From NCBI GenBank assembly GCA_965250245.1, contig OZ252296.1:1550001-1614000 (forward strand): 64,000 nucleotides of DNA, written 5' to 3'. The DNA comes from JABDIP01 sp965250245. Lineage in GTDB: Bacteria; Pseudomonadota; Alphaproteobacteria; DSM-16000; Inquilinaceae. Under the pieces are notes generated by a model. That model saw nothing but the letters and a program-made list of their open reading frames with translations. It searched no databases and was not told the origin of the DNA. Shown here piece after piece: positions 16,516 to 24,520 of the stretch (positions within the stretch are counted from its first letter, which is position 1; every line of letters starts with the position of its first letter). A program made the position numbers and the translations under genes.

Positions 16516-16544
16516 ACGCTAAGGGTGACGGCAGATCGCGTCAA
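16516..16544 (-). promoter_or_regulatory. promoter of the MFS exporter transcript
   Basis: On the minus strand TTGACG (16544-16539) and TAGCGT (16521-16516) are separated by exactly 17 bp. Transcription would begin near 16509, about 10 nt before the leader peptide's AGGAG. Confidence 0.6.
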
Positions 16545-16684
16545 CGCTAAGATCAACTCTCGAAAAACAATGGAGTGAGCGCAATCTATTGTTCAAGAGT
16601 TCAATCAAGAACGACTCCATTGCCAACTAGAAGTCAACACCGTTGCAAGGATAACGAGCGATCTAACAAACTGTCATCATAACA

Positions 16685-16713
16685 CAATCGCCGGCTGCGG
16701 CGCCGGCGGATTG
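16685..16713 (-). terminator. imperfect GC-rich inverted repeat after the minus-strand cassette
   Basis: CAATCGCCGG (16685-16694) and CCGGCGGATTG (16703-16713) form a stem with one bulged base and an 8-nt loop, about 57 bp beyond the stop of the last cassette gene. It lacks a T-run on either strand, so terminator function is tentative. The surrounding 16545-16769 holds no gene. Confidence 0.4.
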
Positions 16714-16769
16714 GTGTGCTAGTGAAGGCGAAAGTTGGCTTAACGGCCCAAGGCTAATTTGCGAAGACA

Positions 16770-17570
16770 CTATCGCCCAGCATCTGGCGGCCAGCGATCT
16801 TGATCCGCATACTTGCCGTGGGAGAGATAGAATTCAAACTCCTTGAGGTCGTCGTCTATTCCGTGCATCAGGAAAGCCTTGTCATCATCGTTGAAGGCAA
16901 AAGGCCTCCCCAAGTATTTCTCCCAGGCTGATCGCAACTCCGAATTTGGCGTTTTCTCTGCAATCATGAATTCATGAAAGAGTGAGTCGGTGATCCTTTG
17001 CGCCGCTTCACGTCTAGCAATCAACTTCATGAAACTCTCGTCAGACTCACCGAGACCCGATGCTCGCGCGTCCTTGATCTCCTCTGAGATTGATTGTGAG
17101 AGCTCCTCGGATACAGGCTTGATCCTGCGGCAAACATCTACGCGCAGGTGGAAGAGGTTGGCGCGATCCCACCTCGCAACCGCCTTGCGAATAACGCCAT
17201 CAGAAATCCCATGCTCTCTGAGAAATCTGAGCACCTTGTTTTGCGAACGCCAGCGTTCCTCCTTCGTTTGCTGGCCTCCAATTCCATGTAAGTCTTCCGC
17301 GGCAACGATCTCAATAAGCGGTAGTGTTAGAGCGTCCGAGACAAGATGCATGCCGCGGATGAGGCGATCAGCTTCCTCTTGCTTCTCTTCCCAAAGCTCA
17401 GCCTCAATGCCAAGGCCTTTGAACCGTTTGAAGCGAGAAAGAAATGCGAATACGAGCACTAGCACCCCAGCCACGTAGGTCAGGCTTGCGCCAGCGTTCT
17501 TGGTCTCAAATGAGAGGAAGCCGCCCCATCCAATCAGGCACAGTGCCGCAACTGCGAGTAGCCACTTCAC
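16770..17570 (-). CDS. hypothetical membrane-anchored protein, last gene of TIR-like cassette
   Basis: This 266-residue protein has two adjacent N-terminal hydrophobic segments (about residues 3-20 and 29-46) followed by a basic turn (FKRFKG) and a long charged, helical cytoplasmic part with coiled-coil character. No known domain is recognised. It starts at a GTG (17570) overlapping the stop of a 39-codon gene by four bases (GTGA), so its translation is coupled to it. Codon use is less GC-biased than in the core genes. Its place at the end of a cassette headed by a TIR-like protein suggests a membrane effector or partner, which is inference. Confidence 0.78.
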   Translation of the reverse strand: MKWLLAVAALCLIGWGGFLSFETKNAGASLTYVAGVLVLVFAFLSRFKRFKGLGIEAELWEEKQEEADRLIRGMHLVSDALTLPLIEIVAAEDLHGIGGQQTKEERWRSQNKVLRFLREHGISDGVIRKAVARWDRANLFHLRVDVCRRIKPVSEELSQSISEEIKDARASGLGESDESFMKLIARREAAQRITDSLFHEFMIAEKTPNSELRSAWEKYLGRPFAFNDDDKAFLMHGIDDDLKEFEFYLSHGKYADQDRWPPDAGR

Positions 17571-17686
17571 CTGAGAATTTCCTGCCTCGCATTGGCTTCA
17601 ACGTCTGCGACGATCTCCGGCACCACGGCGAGCGATAGGTAGCGCAGCATGCCATTGTAGAACTGGTCATCAAATACGATGCGCAT
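17567..17686 (-). CDS. 39-aa small protein coupled to the membrane protein gene
   Basis: A 39-codon frame from the ATG at 17686 reads as acidic, helix-compatible protein sequence (MRIVFDDQFYNGMLRYLSLA...). Its TGA overlaps the GTG start of the following gene, and it begins 5 bp after the stop of the 81-codon frame. The exact tiling of starts and stops supports real translation. It has no strong ribosome site of its own. No known family is recognised. Confidence 0.55.
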   Translation of the reverse strand: MRIVFDDQFYNGMLRYLSLAVVPEIVADVEANARQEILR

Positions 17687-17691
17687 GATCT

Positions 17692-17937
17692 CTACTGCCC
17701 TCTAGCGTCAGCTGTCCGTCTGATAGCTGGCAATAAGCTGCTAGAGCGCAAGCCGACAATGCCGTCGATGCCGCCATTGCGGCTGATCACCTCACTTAGC
17801 TCCCGCCGGACGCATTGAGTTTTGACCAGATCCCGTTTCTCATCTTGCATTGCCCGGCTGCTGAGCGAGGGGTCCGAGACGGCGGACTTATTCTTCTTTA
17901 GCAAACACAAGTAGTCACATAATGAATTCAAAATCAT
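17692..17937 (-). CDS. 81-aa hypothetical protein in TIR-like cassette
   Basis: This 81-codon frame begins 23 bp inside the end of the TIR-like gene (ATG at 17937) and ends 5 bp before the 39-codon gene. The sequence is basic and soluble. An internal ATG (MQDEKRDLVKT...) could be the true start. There is no obvious ribosome site, so translation would depend on coupling. It may be a genuine small component or the remnant of a larger one. Confidence 0.45.
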   Translation of the reverse strand: MILNSLCDYLCLLKKNKSAVSDPSLSSRAMQDEKRDLVKTQCVRRELSEVISRNGGIDGIVGLRSSSLLPAIRRTADARGQ

Positions 17938-19210
17938 CTACTGGGCGTCTATTGACGTTCATGTATATTTCGCCAAGTATTTTTGCCATAATCTGCGGAA
18001 ATTCGTTTGTTTGGCCGACCAAGAACGGACCGAATTCCATTGGGTCGGACTTCACTATCAAGCTAGCATAGGGCCACTCATCTTGTAGAAGCCCGAATCG
18101 ATATTCTCCAGATTCCACTGGGGCCACCTGATCAAGATGCTCGTCGTAGCGTAGTTCCAGCATAATTGCGTATCTGACCTCAGAACGTCCAATCTCCCGC
18201 CGAATAGAGTCAACAATCCTCAACGCGTTCGCCACATCGGCCATAATCCAATGCACATAGAGTGCCGGCGCGGGATTGTGAAAGTTTGTCTTTGCTGCAA
18301 GGAAGAAAGTGCCGTTTCGTTCGACGCGGAGCCTGCAGACCTCATCGCCCTTGAGGGCGAATCTCTCATCATGGCAATGCCGATGCCAAGTTCGCAACCC
18401 GGCGGCTTTTGCCGGCATGACTAAGCAGTTGGGGTTCTTTTCTTGGCCCGGGAGGTCCATCGTTTCCAATGTCAATGGTGTTGCCGAATTTGCGAATCTG
18501 CCGTGTGCGGCCGGCGCTCGTTCAAACAATTCTGGGTGTTCGAAAGGGCGGTCGATGTAAACCTGATCAGTGACTGGTATCAGGCCACACCAGAATCCGG
18601 TCATTCTGCCTGCGCTGTCGCCCTCAGGTCGCAGATTTAGGTAGTGTTCGCGTATCGAATCGAAATCTTCCCGGGTTGGAAGCGGGACTGGCCGAGGCTG
18701 CCCGTAGCGTAGGACTGCGGATATGTCTCTCACTAGCCATTTGACGAGTTCGTCTCGAGCCGTCTTTCTCTCATCCGAAGTGTGATCGGCTGGCAGGTGA
18801 TAGGTGATTGGCCGTTGCTTGTGCCGCATGTCGAACGGCCGATCTGTCTGCCAATCTCCAATAGCTGAGTTGAAGACCGGTACGATGAACCTATCTCCGA
18901 GCGACTTAGTTGCCCGGCCGTATTCGATCATGACATTGGGGTTAGGCATTGGCCGTTTCGACATTGGGTCGGAGACTATGGAAATATCCGGCACGAAAAC
19001 TCTACAAGAGTCGATCTTCTCGTAGATTGTCTCGGTTATGGACGGATTCCCTGGGACATTCTCCGTATCTTGATCTGGCCGCAGTGCCTCATTGACACCT
19101 AGTGCCGCATTGATCTTCTTGATCGCTCTCTCGATCGCGTCTCGGATGAAGCGGCGATTGCAGTTGTTAGGCAAATCGCTTTGCCAAGCATAGAAGACAG
19201 TGTCACGCAT
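17915..19210 (-). CDS. TIR-like domain protein, candidate defence sensor/effector
   Basis: This 431-residue soluble protein opens with FYAWQSDLPNNCNRRFI, a start shared by a group of uncharacterised proteins, and has RVFVPDISIVSD (about residues 70-81) and NPNVMIEYGRA (about 90-100). The glutamate in the last motif (E96) sits where TIR-like and nucleoside-deoxyribosyltransferase-like folds carry their catalytic or ligand-binding Glu, so an NAD- or nucleotide-handling N-terminal domain is inferred. About residues 170-431 form a second domain that I do not recognise. The gene heads a four-gene overlapping minus-strand cassette and its start lies 100 bp from the 3' end of tRNA-Thr. The context resembles a phage-defence module, but no activity is proven. 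Confidence 0.7.
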   Translation of the reverse strand: MRDTVFYAWQSDLPNNCNRRFIRDAIERAIKKINAALGVNEALRPDQDTENVPGNPSITETIYEKIDSCRVFVPDISIVSDPMSKRPMPNPNVMIEYGRATKSLGDRFIVPVFNSAIGDWQTDRPFDMRHKQRPITYHLPADHTSDERKTARDELVKWLVRDISAVLRYGQPRPVPLPTREDFDSIREHYLNLRPEGDSAGRMTGFWCGLIPVTDQVYIDRPFEHPELFERAPAAHGRFANSATPLTLETMDLPGQEKNPNCLVMPAKAAGLRTWHRHCHDERFALKGDEVCRLRVERNGTFFLAAKTNFHNPAPALYVHWIMADVANALRIVDSIRREIGRSEVRYAIMLELRYDEHLDQVAPVESGEYRFGLLQDEWPYASLIVKSDPMEFGPFLVGQTNEFPQIMAKILGEIYMNVNRRPVDDFEFIM

Positions 19211-19310
19211 GGTGCGCCCTCAAGCCAATCAAGAAGAGCTACCATTGTCCAACTGGATGAGCGTCGGTGCGATTTGCACTGGTGTTCAAGAAGATATATC
19301 GCACGGAATT

Positions 19311-19386
19311 TGGTGCCGGATGCAGGATTCGAACCCGCGACCCTCTGATTACAAATCAGATGCTCTACCAACTGAGCTAATCCGGC
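19311..19386 (-). tRNA. tRNA-Thr (anticodon TGT)
   Basis: This is a 76-nt cloverleaf on the minus strand with the CCA end encoded. The acceptor arms are GCCGGAT and ATCCGGC, the D-loop AGCTCAGTTGGTAGAGC, the anticodon loop TTTGTAA (anticodon TGT, threonine) and the T-arm GGGTTCGAATCC. Its 3' end borders the TIR-like cassette, a common integration point for mobile DNA, though no integrase or duplicated end is seen. Confidence 0.98.
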
Positions 19387-19632
19387 GCCGGAGGCGGCGG
19401 CACAGTACCGCCGGGCTGGCACGGCGGCAAGCGTCGCGGCGGCGCCTTTTCTAAAGGGTTTCCTTTAAGAACTCGTTCGCGGGGACAGGCGCCGCCGGGC
19501 GCCAGGCCGCCGTTCATCCAGCTGTCATCGTTTCGCGCTGTGAAACTGCGGTTCGGCGGTGGTACCGTGGCGTGGGGGCAGCTTGAGGAATCGCGGGGCC
19601 GCTGGCCCGGTTCCGCCGGATGGAAGGTTTGT

Positions 19633-20667
19633 ATGCGAGACCCGCGTCCCTGTTGCCGTTGCCGCCCGGTGGCGGATGCCGGCCTGTATGTGCTGGCCCT
19701 CCTGTGGGCTGCCGGACTGCTGGTCTCGGCCATTGGCACCGCGCAGGCCCAGCCCAAGGTCGAGGATCTGTCGGACAGCGCCGTCGGGGTCACGGCGATT
19801 GTGCCCGGCGATGCGGTGACCGCCCGGACGCTCGGTACCGAGCGGGCCGGCAACGGCATCATCATCGATTCCGGCGGGCTGGTGCTGACCATCGGCTACC
19901 TGATCCTGGAGGCCGCAACGGTCGACCTGACCGAGGCCGACGGGCGCGTCGTGCCGGCCGAGGTGGTGGCCTACGACTTCAACAGCGGCTTCGGCCTGGT
20001 GCGCGCCGCCCTGCCGCTGAACGGCCGGCCGGTGCCGCTTGGCACCTCGGAGACGGTGCTGGAGGGCGACCCGGTACTGGTGCTGGTGCATCCCAACAGC
20101 GGCGTGCCGGCCGGTGCCTCGGTGGCCTCGCGGCGTACCTTCGCCGGCTATTGGGAATACCTGCTGGAGGACGCGATCTTCACCAGCCCGCCTCATCCGG
20201 GCTTCGGCGGCGCCGGGCTGATCGATGTCAGCGGCGCCCTGGTGGGCATCGGCTCGCTGTTCGTGGCCGACGCCATCGCCGGCCAGCGCATGCCCGGCAA
20301 CATGTTCGTGCCGATCGACGAGTTGAAGCCGATCCTCGGCGACCTGCTGGCATTCGGCCGCTCCAGCATCGTGCCGCGGCCGTGGCTGGGGGTGACGACC
20401 CGGGAGATCGGACCGCTGCTCGCGGTGGTAAGGGTTACGCCGGACGGGCCGGCCGAGCGCGCCGGGGTGCGGCCGGGCCACACCATCGTCGGCGTCGGCG
20501 GCGACCGGGTCACCGGCATGGAGGATTTCTATCGCAAGGTCTGGTCCCTGGGCGAGGCCGGGGTGACGGTGCCGGTCGACGTCCGGGTGCCGGGACAGCC
20601 AGCCGTGCGCATCGAGATCGAATCCGCCGACCGGTATCGGTACCTGCGGCTCAATCCGACTTACTGA
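19633..20667 (+). CDS. exported HtrA-like protein with degenerate protease triad and PDZ domain
   Basis: This protein of about 344 residues has an N-terminal signal (hydrophobic about residues 17-36, ending AQAQ), a trypsin-like domain and a C-terminal PDZ domain (about 245-330; PRPWLGVT and GPAERAGVRPG). All three catalytic positions look lost: the usual TNHHVI is TIGYLI, the Asp motif reads DFNSGFGLVRA, and NPGNSGG is replaced by HPGFGGAG. It is therefore probably a periplasmic pseudoprotease that binds rather than cuts. The ATG at 19633 has GGAAGG upstream; the open frame further upstream is not family-like. A complete DegP-like protease is encoded at 59720-61129. Confidence 0.82.
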   Translation: MRDPRPCCRCRPVADAGLYVLALLWAAGLLVSAIGTAQAQPKVEDLSDSAVGVTAIVPGDAVTARTLGTERAGNGIIIDSGGLVLTIGYLILEAATVDLTEADGRVVPAEVVAYDFNSGFGLVRAALPLNGRPVPLGTSETVLEGDPVLVLVHPNSGVPAGASVASRRTFAGYWEYLLEDAIFTSPPHPGFGGAGLIDVSGALVGIGSLFVADAIAGQRMPGNMFVPIDELKPILGDLLAFGRSSIVPRPWLGVTTREIGPLLAVVRVTPDGPAERAGVRPGHTIVGVGGDRVTGMEDFYRKVWSLGEAGVTVPVDVRVPGQPAVRIEIESADRYRYLRLNPTY

Positions 20668-20831
20668 GTGCGGCCGCAGCACCGAAACAGAGCAAAATGC
20701 GGCCCGATAGAGATTCAATAATCTTCCGGTGCCGCATAGTGCGCTCGATCGATTATCCGAAGTGCCATTCCTGGCAGGCGCCTAGTATCGCTGCGGGCTT
20801 GTAAGTGAATGATTCCTAGGGCAGCGAGTAT

Positions 20832-21083
20832 CTACCGGTCCTTAATGATCGTCCATTTGTTCACGGGAGATTTGCTAACCAGACCACAAAGGCCTGCCTT
20901 TCGAAGATTCTGGGCGGCCCATCGCATGTCGTATTGCCATGTGAAGAAAATATCCCCGGAAGTGCTCAGTTCTTTTTGGTGATTGTTCCAAATGTACTTT
21001 GCAACTTCAACGATGGTCGCTGAACCATTGTTGGCCTTTATTCCTTTATACACCCAATCTTCTAGTGTCTTTTTGCTCACCAT
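20832..21083 (-). CDS. 83-aa hypothetical protein, possible winged-helix
   Basis: This 83-residue soluble protein has a good ribosome site (GGGAGAG before the ATG at 21083) and a base composition more AT-rich than its neighbours. The N-terminal pattern (TLEDWVYKGIKANNGSATIV) and following helices are compatible with a small winged-helix fold like that at the start of some restriction-related proteins, but this is a weak impression. No partner gene is adjacent. It is likely acquired. Confidence 0.6.
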   Translation of the reverse strand: MVSKKTLEDWVYKGIKANNGSATIVEVAKYIWNNHQKELSTSGDIFFTWQYDMRWAAQNLRKAGLCGLVSKSPVNKWTIIKDR

Positions 21084-21381
21084 TTAGTTGCTCTCCCAAT
21101 TGCGTCGCAGGTTTTCAGCGCATTCTAAGAATGCTCAAGGAGCGCATAACGGCCTAAGACTACTATTGTCTTCGTGAGGCGAGAACAGGAAAGCCAATTC
21201 GGGTGAAGTTGAGTGACTGGCTTCACTGCCGCAGAGTCGATGGACTCAATCTGCGGCGATGATACGCTGGCATTAGGCAACGTGGCGGTAGACGGTGGAC
21301 GTCTGCCGGCAAGCGCCAATCCATCTCAGTGGGATGGGCGATAAGAAAAATCACCCACCTAATGGGGCGTCAGGAGGCATC
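21084..21381 (+). other. 298-bp intergenic region upstream of the cpdB-like gene
   Basis: No gene is supported. A 64-codon minus-strand frame (21125-21319) lacks a ribosome site. The promoters of the divergent 83-aa gene and the cpdB-like gene must lie here, but I see no clear -35/-10 pair. Confidence 0.4.
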
Positions 21382-23346
21382 ATGGCCATCAAGCATCTCA
21401 CCCTTTCCGTCGCGGCAGGCGCGCTGCTCGCCGCCACCGCGTCCGCGCAGGCCGAGACCGTCGAGCTCCGGCTGATGCAGACGGCGGACATCCATGTCCA
21501 CCTGATCAACTACGACTATTACCGCGACCGGCAGGACGACACCGTCGGCCTCGCCAAGGTCGCCACGCTGCTGGATACCGCCCGGGCCGAGGCCGCCAAC
21601 GCGATCCTGATCGACAACGGTGACCTGATCCAGGGCAACCCCATGGGCGACTACATGGCCAATATCCGGGGACTGGAGCCGGGCGAGGTGCATCCGGTCT
21701 ACAAGGCCATGAACATCCTTGACTACGCGGTCGGCAACCTCGGCAACCACGAGTTCAACTACGGCATCGAGTTCCTGGAGACGGCGATCGCCGGCGCGGC
21801 GTTCCCGTACATCTCCGCCAATGTCTACATCGATGACGGCGACGGCGATCCGAGCAACGACGAGACCTTCATCGACCCCTACATCATCCTGGACCGGACG
21901 GTCACGGACAGCGATGGCGGGGAACACCTCCTGAAGATCGGCGTCATCGGCTTTACGCCGCCGCAGATCATGGTCTGGGACCGGGCCCATCTGCAGGGCC
22001 GGCTGATCGCCAAGGACATCATCGAGACCGCCGAGCGCTACGTGCCGCAGATGAAGGCGGAGGGCGCCGACATCATCGTGGCCATTCCGCACTCCGCGCT
22101 GGGCTCGACCGACGCCCGCGGCAACATGGAGGAGAATGCCAGCTTCCACCTCAGCACCGTCGACGGCGTCGACGCGATCATGTTCGGCCATGCCCACCGG
22201 GTCTTCCCCAGCGAGGAGTTCGCCGGGCTGGACGGTGTGGACGTGGAGGCCGGGACCCTGAACGGCGTGCCGGCGGTGATGCCCGGCTTCTGGGGCAGCC
22301 ATCTCGGCATCATCGACCTGACCCTGGACGTGACCGACGGTGCGTGGTCGGTGACCGGCTCCAATGTGGAGAACCGGCCGATCTACACCCGTGAGGGCCG
22401 GACGGTCGTCTCGCTGGTCGACCCGCATGCGGCGGTGGTCGCGGCGGTGGCCGAGGAGCACCAGGCGACCCTGGACTTCGTGCGCGCCGCGGTCGGGCGC
22501 ACCACCGCGCCGATCAACAGCTATTTCGCGCTGGTGGCCGACGACCCGTCGATCCAGATCGTGACCGACGCCCAGAAATGGTACGTCGAGGCGCTGACCG
22601 ACGGCTCCGACTATGACGGCATCCCGGTGCTGTCGGCGGGCGCGCCGTTCAAGGCCGGCGGCCGCGGCGGGCCGGAATACTACACCGATGTGCCGGCCGG
22701 CGAGATCGCCATCAAGAATGTCGCCGACCTCTATCTCTATCCCAACACGGTCCGCGCGGTGCTGCTGAACGGCGCCCAGGTGAAGGACTGGCTGGAGATG
22801 TCGGCCAACATGTTCAACACCATCGACCCGGCGGCGGGCGGCGAACAGGCGCTGCTGAACCCGGACTTCCCGTCCTACAATTTCGACGTGATCGACGGCG
22901 TCACCTACCGCATCGATGTCAGCCAGCCGCCGAAATTCGCCACCGACGGGTCTGTGGCCAATGCGGACTCCAGCCGCATCGTCGACCTGCAGTTCGAGGG
23001 CCGGCCGATCGACCCCGAGCAGCTCTTCGTGGTCGCCACCAACAACTACCGGGCCGGCGGTGGCGGCAAGTTCCCGCATCTCGACGGCACCAACATCATC
23101 ATCGAGGCTCCGGACACCAACCGCGACGTCATCGTCCGCTACCTGATCGAGAAGGGCGAGATCGACCCCTCCGCCGACGACAACTGGTCGCTGGCCCCGG
23201 TCGGCGGCGATGTGGCGGTGACGTTCGAGAGCGGCCCGGCGGCGCAGTCCTATATCGAGGGCCGCTCCGACGTGGAGCCGATCGGCACCAACGAGGCCGG
23301 CTTCTCGGTCTACCGGCTGGATCTGAGTTCGGCGCCGTCGAACTGA
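21382..23346 (+). CDS. cpdB: 2',3'-cyclic-nucleotide 2'-phosphodiesterase/3'-nucleotidase
   Basis: This 654-residue periplasmic enzyme hydrolyses 2',3'-cyclic nucleotides and 3'-nucleotides to scavenge nucleosides and phosphate. A signal peptide covers about residues 1-23 (ending ASAQA). The metallophosphatase motifs are clear: TADIHVHL, NGDLIQGNPMGDY, GNLGNHEFNYG, IPHS and GHAHRVFP, which bind two metals. The C-terminal half (from about residue 370) is the 5'-nucleotidase substrate-binding domain. The ATG at 21382 has AGGAGG 5 nt upstream. The length matches CpdB (about 650), and the YDYYRD stretch after the first motif is typical of CpdB rather than UshA. Confidence 0.93.
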   Translation: MAIKHLTLSVAAGALLAATASAQAETVELRLMQTADIHVHLINYDYYRDRQDDTVGLAKVATLLDTARAEAANAILIDNGDLIQGNPMGDYMANIRGLEPGEVHPVYKAMNILDYAVGNLGNHEFNYGIEFLETAIAGAAFPYISANVYIDDGDGDPSNDETFIDPYIILDRTVTDSDGGEHLLKIGVIGFTPPQIMVWDRAHLQGRLIAKDIIETAERYVPQMKAEGADIIVAIPHSALGSTDARGNMEENASFHLSTVDGVDAIMFGHAHRVFPSEEFAGLDGVDVEAGTLNGVPAVMPGFWGSHLGIIDLTLDVTDGAWSVTGSNVENRPIYTREGRTVVSLVDPHAAVVAAVAEEHQATLDFVRAAVGRTTAPINSYFALVADDPSIQIVTDAQKWYVEALTDGSDYDGIPVLSAGAPFKAGGRGGPEYYTDVPAGEIAIKNVADLYLYPNTVRAVLLNGAQVKDWLEMSANMFNTIDPAAGGEQALLNPDFPSYNFDVIDGVTYRIDVSQPPKFATDGSVANADSSRIVDLQFEGRPIDPEQLFVVATNNYRAGGGGKFPHLDGTNIIIEAPDTNRDVIVRYLIEKGEIDPSADDNWSLAPVGGDVAVTFESGPAAQSYIEGRSDVEPIGTNEAGFSVYRLDLSSAPSN

Positions 23347-23400
23347 GCGGCGGCGAATGCGGGTGGGCGGTCGGTTCTCCGGCCGACCTACCGGCCTTGG

Positions 23401-23757
23401 CTACAGACCGCGTACGCCAGGACCGGATTGCGACGAGACGACCATGCCGCTCTTGAAGACGGCCGCAACCGCCAAGACATAATCGTCGACCGCCTCGTGC
23501 CAGGCATTGGCGTCCTTCGACTGCATCGTCTTGATCTTGCTGTGCAGGTCATCGAGCGACTTCATCAAATCGCCCCTGCTGGCCCCCTGGGCCGCGACCG
23601 GGATCTTGCTTCCCTTGGAAGCTTTGCTGGCCTTTCCCGACTGCTTGGCCCCGACATTGGGGTAAGGCATCGTGGCTGGCGCCGGTGCAACGGGCGTAAT
23701 GCAGACATCGGGAAACGCTTGAACCGCTCCGCCATTGTAAGTCGAGGCAGGGAACAT
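23401..23757 (-). CDS. orphan PAAR-like protein (DUF4150 type)
   Basis: This protein of about 118 residues begins with a PAAR-like DUF4150 segment (AFPDVCITPVAPAPATMPYPN, about residues 15-35). That family sharpens the spike tip of type VI secretion and related contractile systems and often links to toxic effectors. The rest is a Lys/Ser/Gly-rich linker (KASKASKGSK) and a short helical tail, so it is much shorter than usual effector-bearing forms. The ATG at 23757 has GGAG with 8-nt spacing. No VgrG, Hcp or sheath gene is in the window. A protein with deamidase-toxin-like motifs is encoded 760 bp away on the other strand. Confidence 0.72.
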   Translation of the reverse strand: MFPASTYNGGAVQAFPDVCITPVAPAPATMPYPNVGAKQSGKASKASKGSKIPVAAQGASRGDLMKSLDDLHSKIKTMQSKDANAWHEAVDDYVLAVAAVFKSGMVVSSQSGPGVRGL

Positions 23758-23940
23758 GATCGGCACTCCATTTTTGTTTTGCTTTGAAAGCATTTTAGAA
23801 AAAGTGCCGGTTTTGTCGAGGCGGGCGCCCGTTGACGGTCTGTCGTGCCGACCCCGGCCGGGAATACCGATGGCGGTGGCGGCACATCCGTGCTAGCGAA
23901 CGCGCCCTTCAATCGCCGGCATTGGATCGAGTTTTCCGCC

Positions 23941-24420
23941 ATGGCGCGCAGCGTCACGATCATCCTTTGGGACCCGAAATATCCCCACAATGTGGGCGGC
24001 GCTCTGCGCGCCTGCTCCACGCTGGGTGGCGAGGAGGATGGCCGGCGCCTGCTGTACAGCGGCCGCCGGGTGCCGGCTGCGGACGCCGACCGCAAGGTCT
24101 ATCGCCTGCCGCGGGAGGAGCGCCTCAGGGACTACCGCGACGTCGAGATCAGCCGGGTCGAGCGGCCGTTCGACCTGTTGGAGGACGGCGAGGTTCCGGT
24201 CGCCGTGGAGGTGCGGGAGAATTCCGAGCCGCTGCCGGATTTCCAGCACCCGCCGCGCGCCGCCTACGTCTTTGGCCCGGAGGACGGCTCGCTTCCGAAA
24301 TCGGCCCTGACCCGCTGCCACCGCTTCGTGGTGATCCCGTCGCGCAGCTGCCTCAACCTGGCCGCCTCGGTCAACGTCGTGCTGTATGACCGCATGGTCA
24401 AACAGGGAGGCATGGCCTGA
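23941..24420 (+). CDS. TrmH/SpoU-family RNA 2'-O-methyltransferase
   Basis: This 159-residue SPOUT-fold methyltransferase has the three SpoU motifs: NVGGALRACS (about residue 17), VFGPEDGSLP (about 110), and SRSCLNLAASVNVVLYD (about 134) that ties the knot and binds S-adenosylmethionine. Its length matches single-domain TrmL-like enzymes that methylate wobble ribose in tRNA, but sequence detail does not settle whether tRNA or rRNA is the target. The ATG at 23941 gives a normal N-terminus; the open frame before it is not family-like. A second, longer SPOUT enzyme (RlmB) is encoded 0.8 kb downstream. Confidence 0.9.
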   Translation: MARSVTIILWDPKYPHNVGGALRACSTLGGEEDGRRLLYSGRRVPAADADRKVYRLPREERLRDYRDVEISRVERPFDLLEDGEVPVAVEVRENSEPLPDFQHPPRAAYVFGPEDGSLPKSALTRCHRFVVIPSRSCLNLAASVNVVLYDRMVKQGGMA

Positions 24421-24520
24421 CCAGGCCCGGTCGGGCGGCAGATTGACAATTTCTCTCATTCCGAGAATTGAATACGGTGAGGTCATTTCCTGCCCATTCT
24501 CGAACGGGAGGAGACCGTCA

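Noticed and set aside
14511..16556. 681-codon minus-strand frame overlapping the MFS gene in another frame
   Set aside because: It is a shadow: the MFS frame has real transmembrane and family motifs and this one does not.
16544..19386. Integrated mobile element with duplicated tRNA-Thr end (att sites)
   Set aside because: I looked for a second copy of the tRNA 3' end near 16.5-16.8 kb and for an integrase gene and found neither, so an element boundary cannot be claimed.
19099..19422. Minus-strand frame containing GLAQLVEHLICNQRVAGSNPASGT
   Set aside because: This is the well-known spurious translation of a tRNA gene (here tRNA-Thr), not a protein.
21125..21319. 64-codon minus-strand frame before the cpdB-like gene
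   Set aside because: It has no ribosome site, no conserved look and runs across the likely promoter region.
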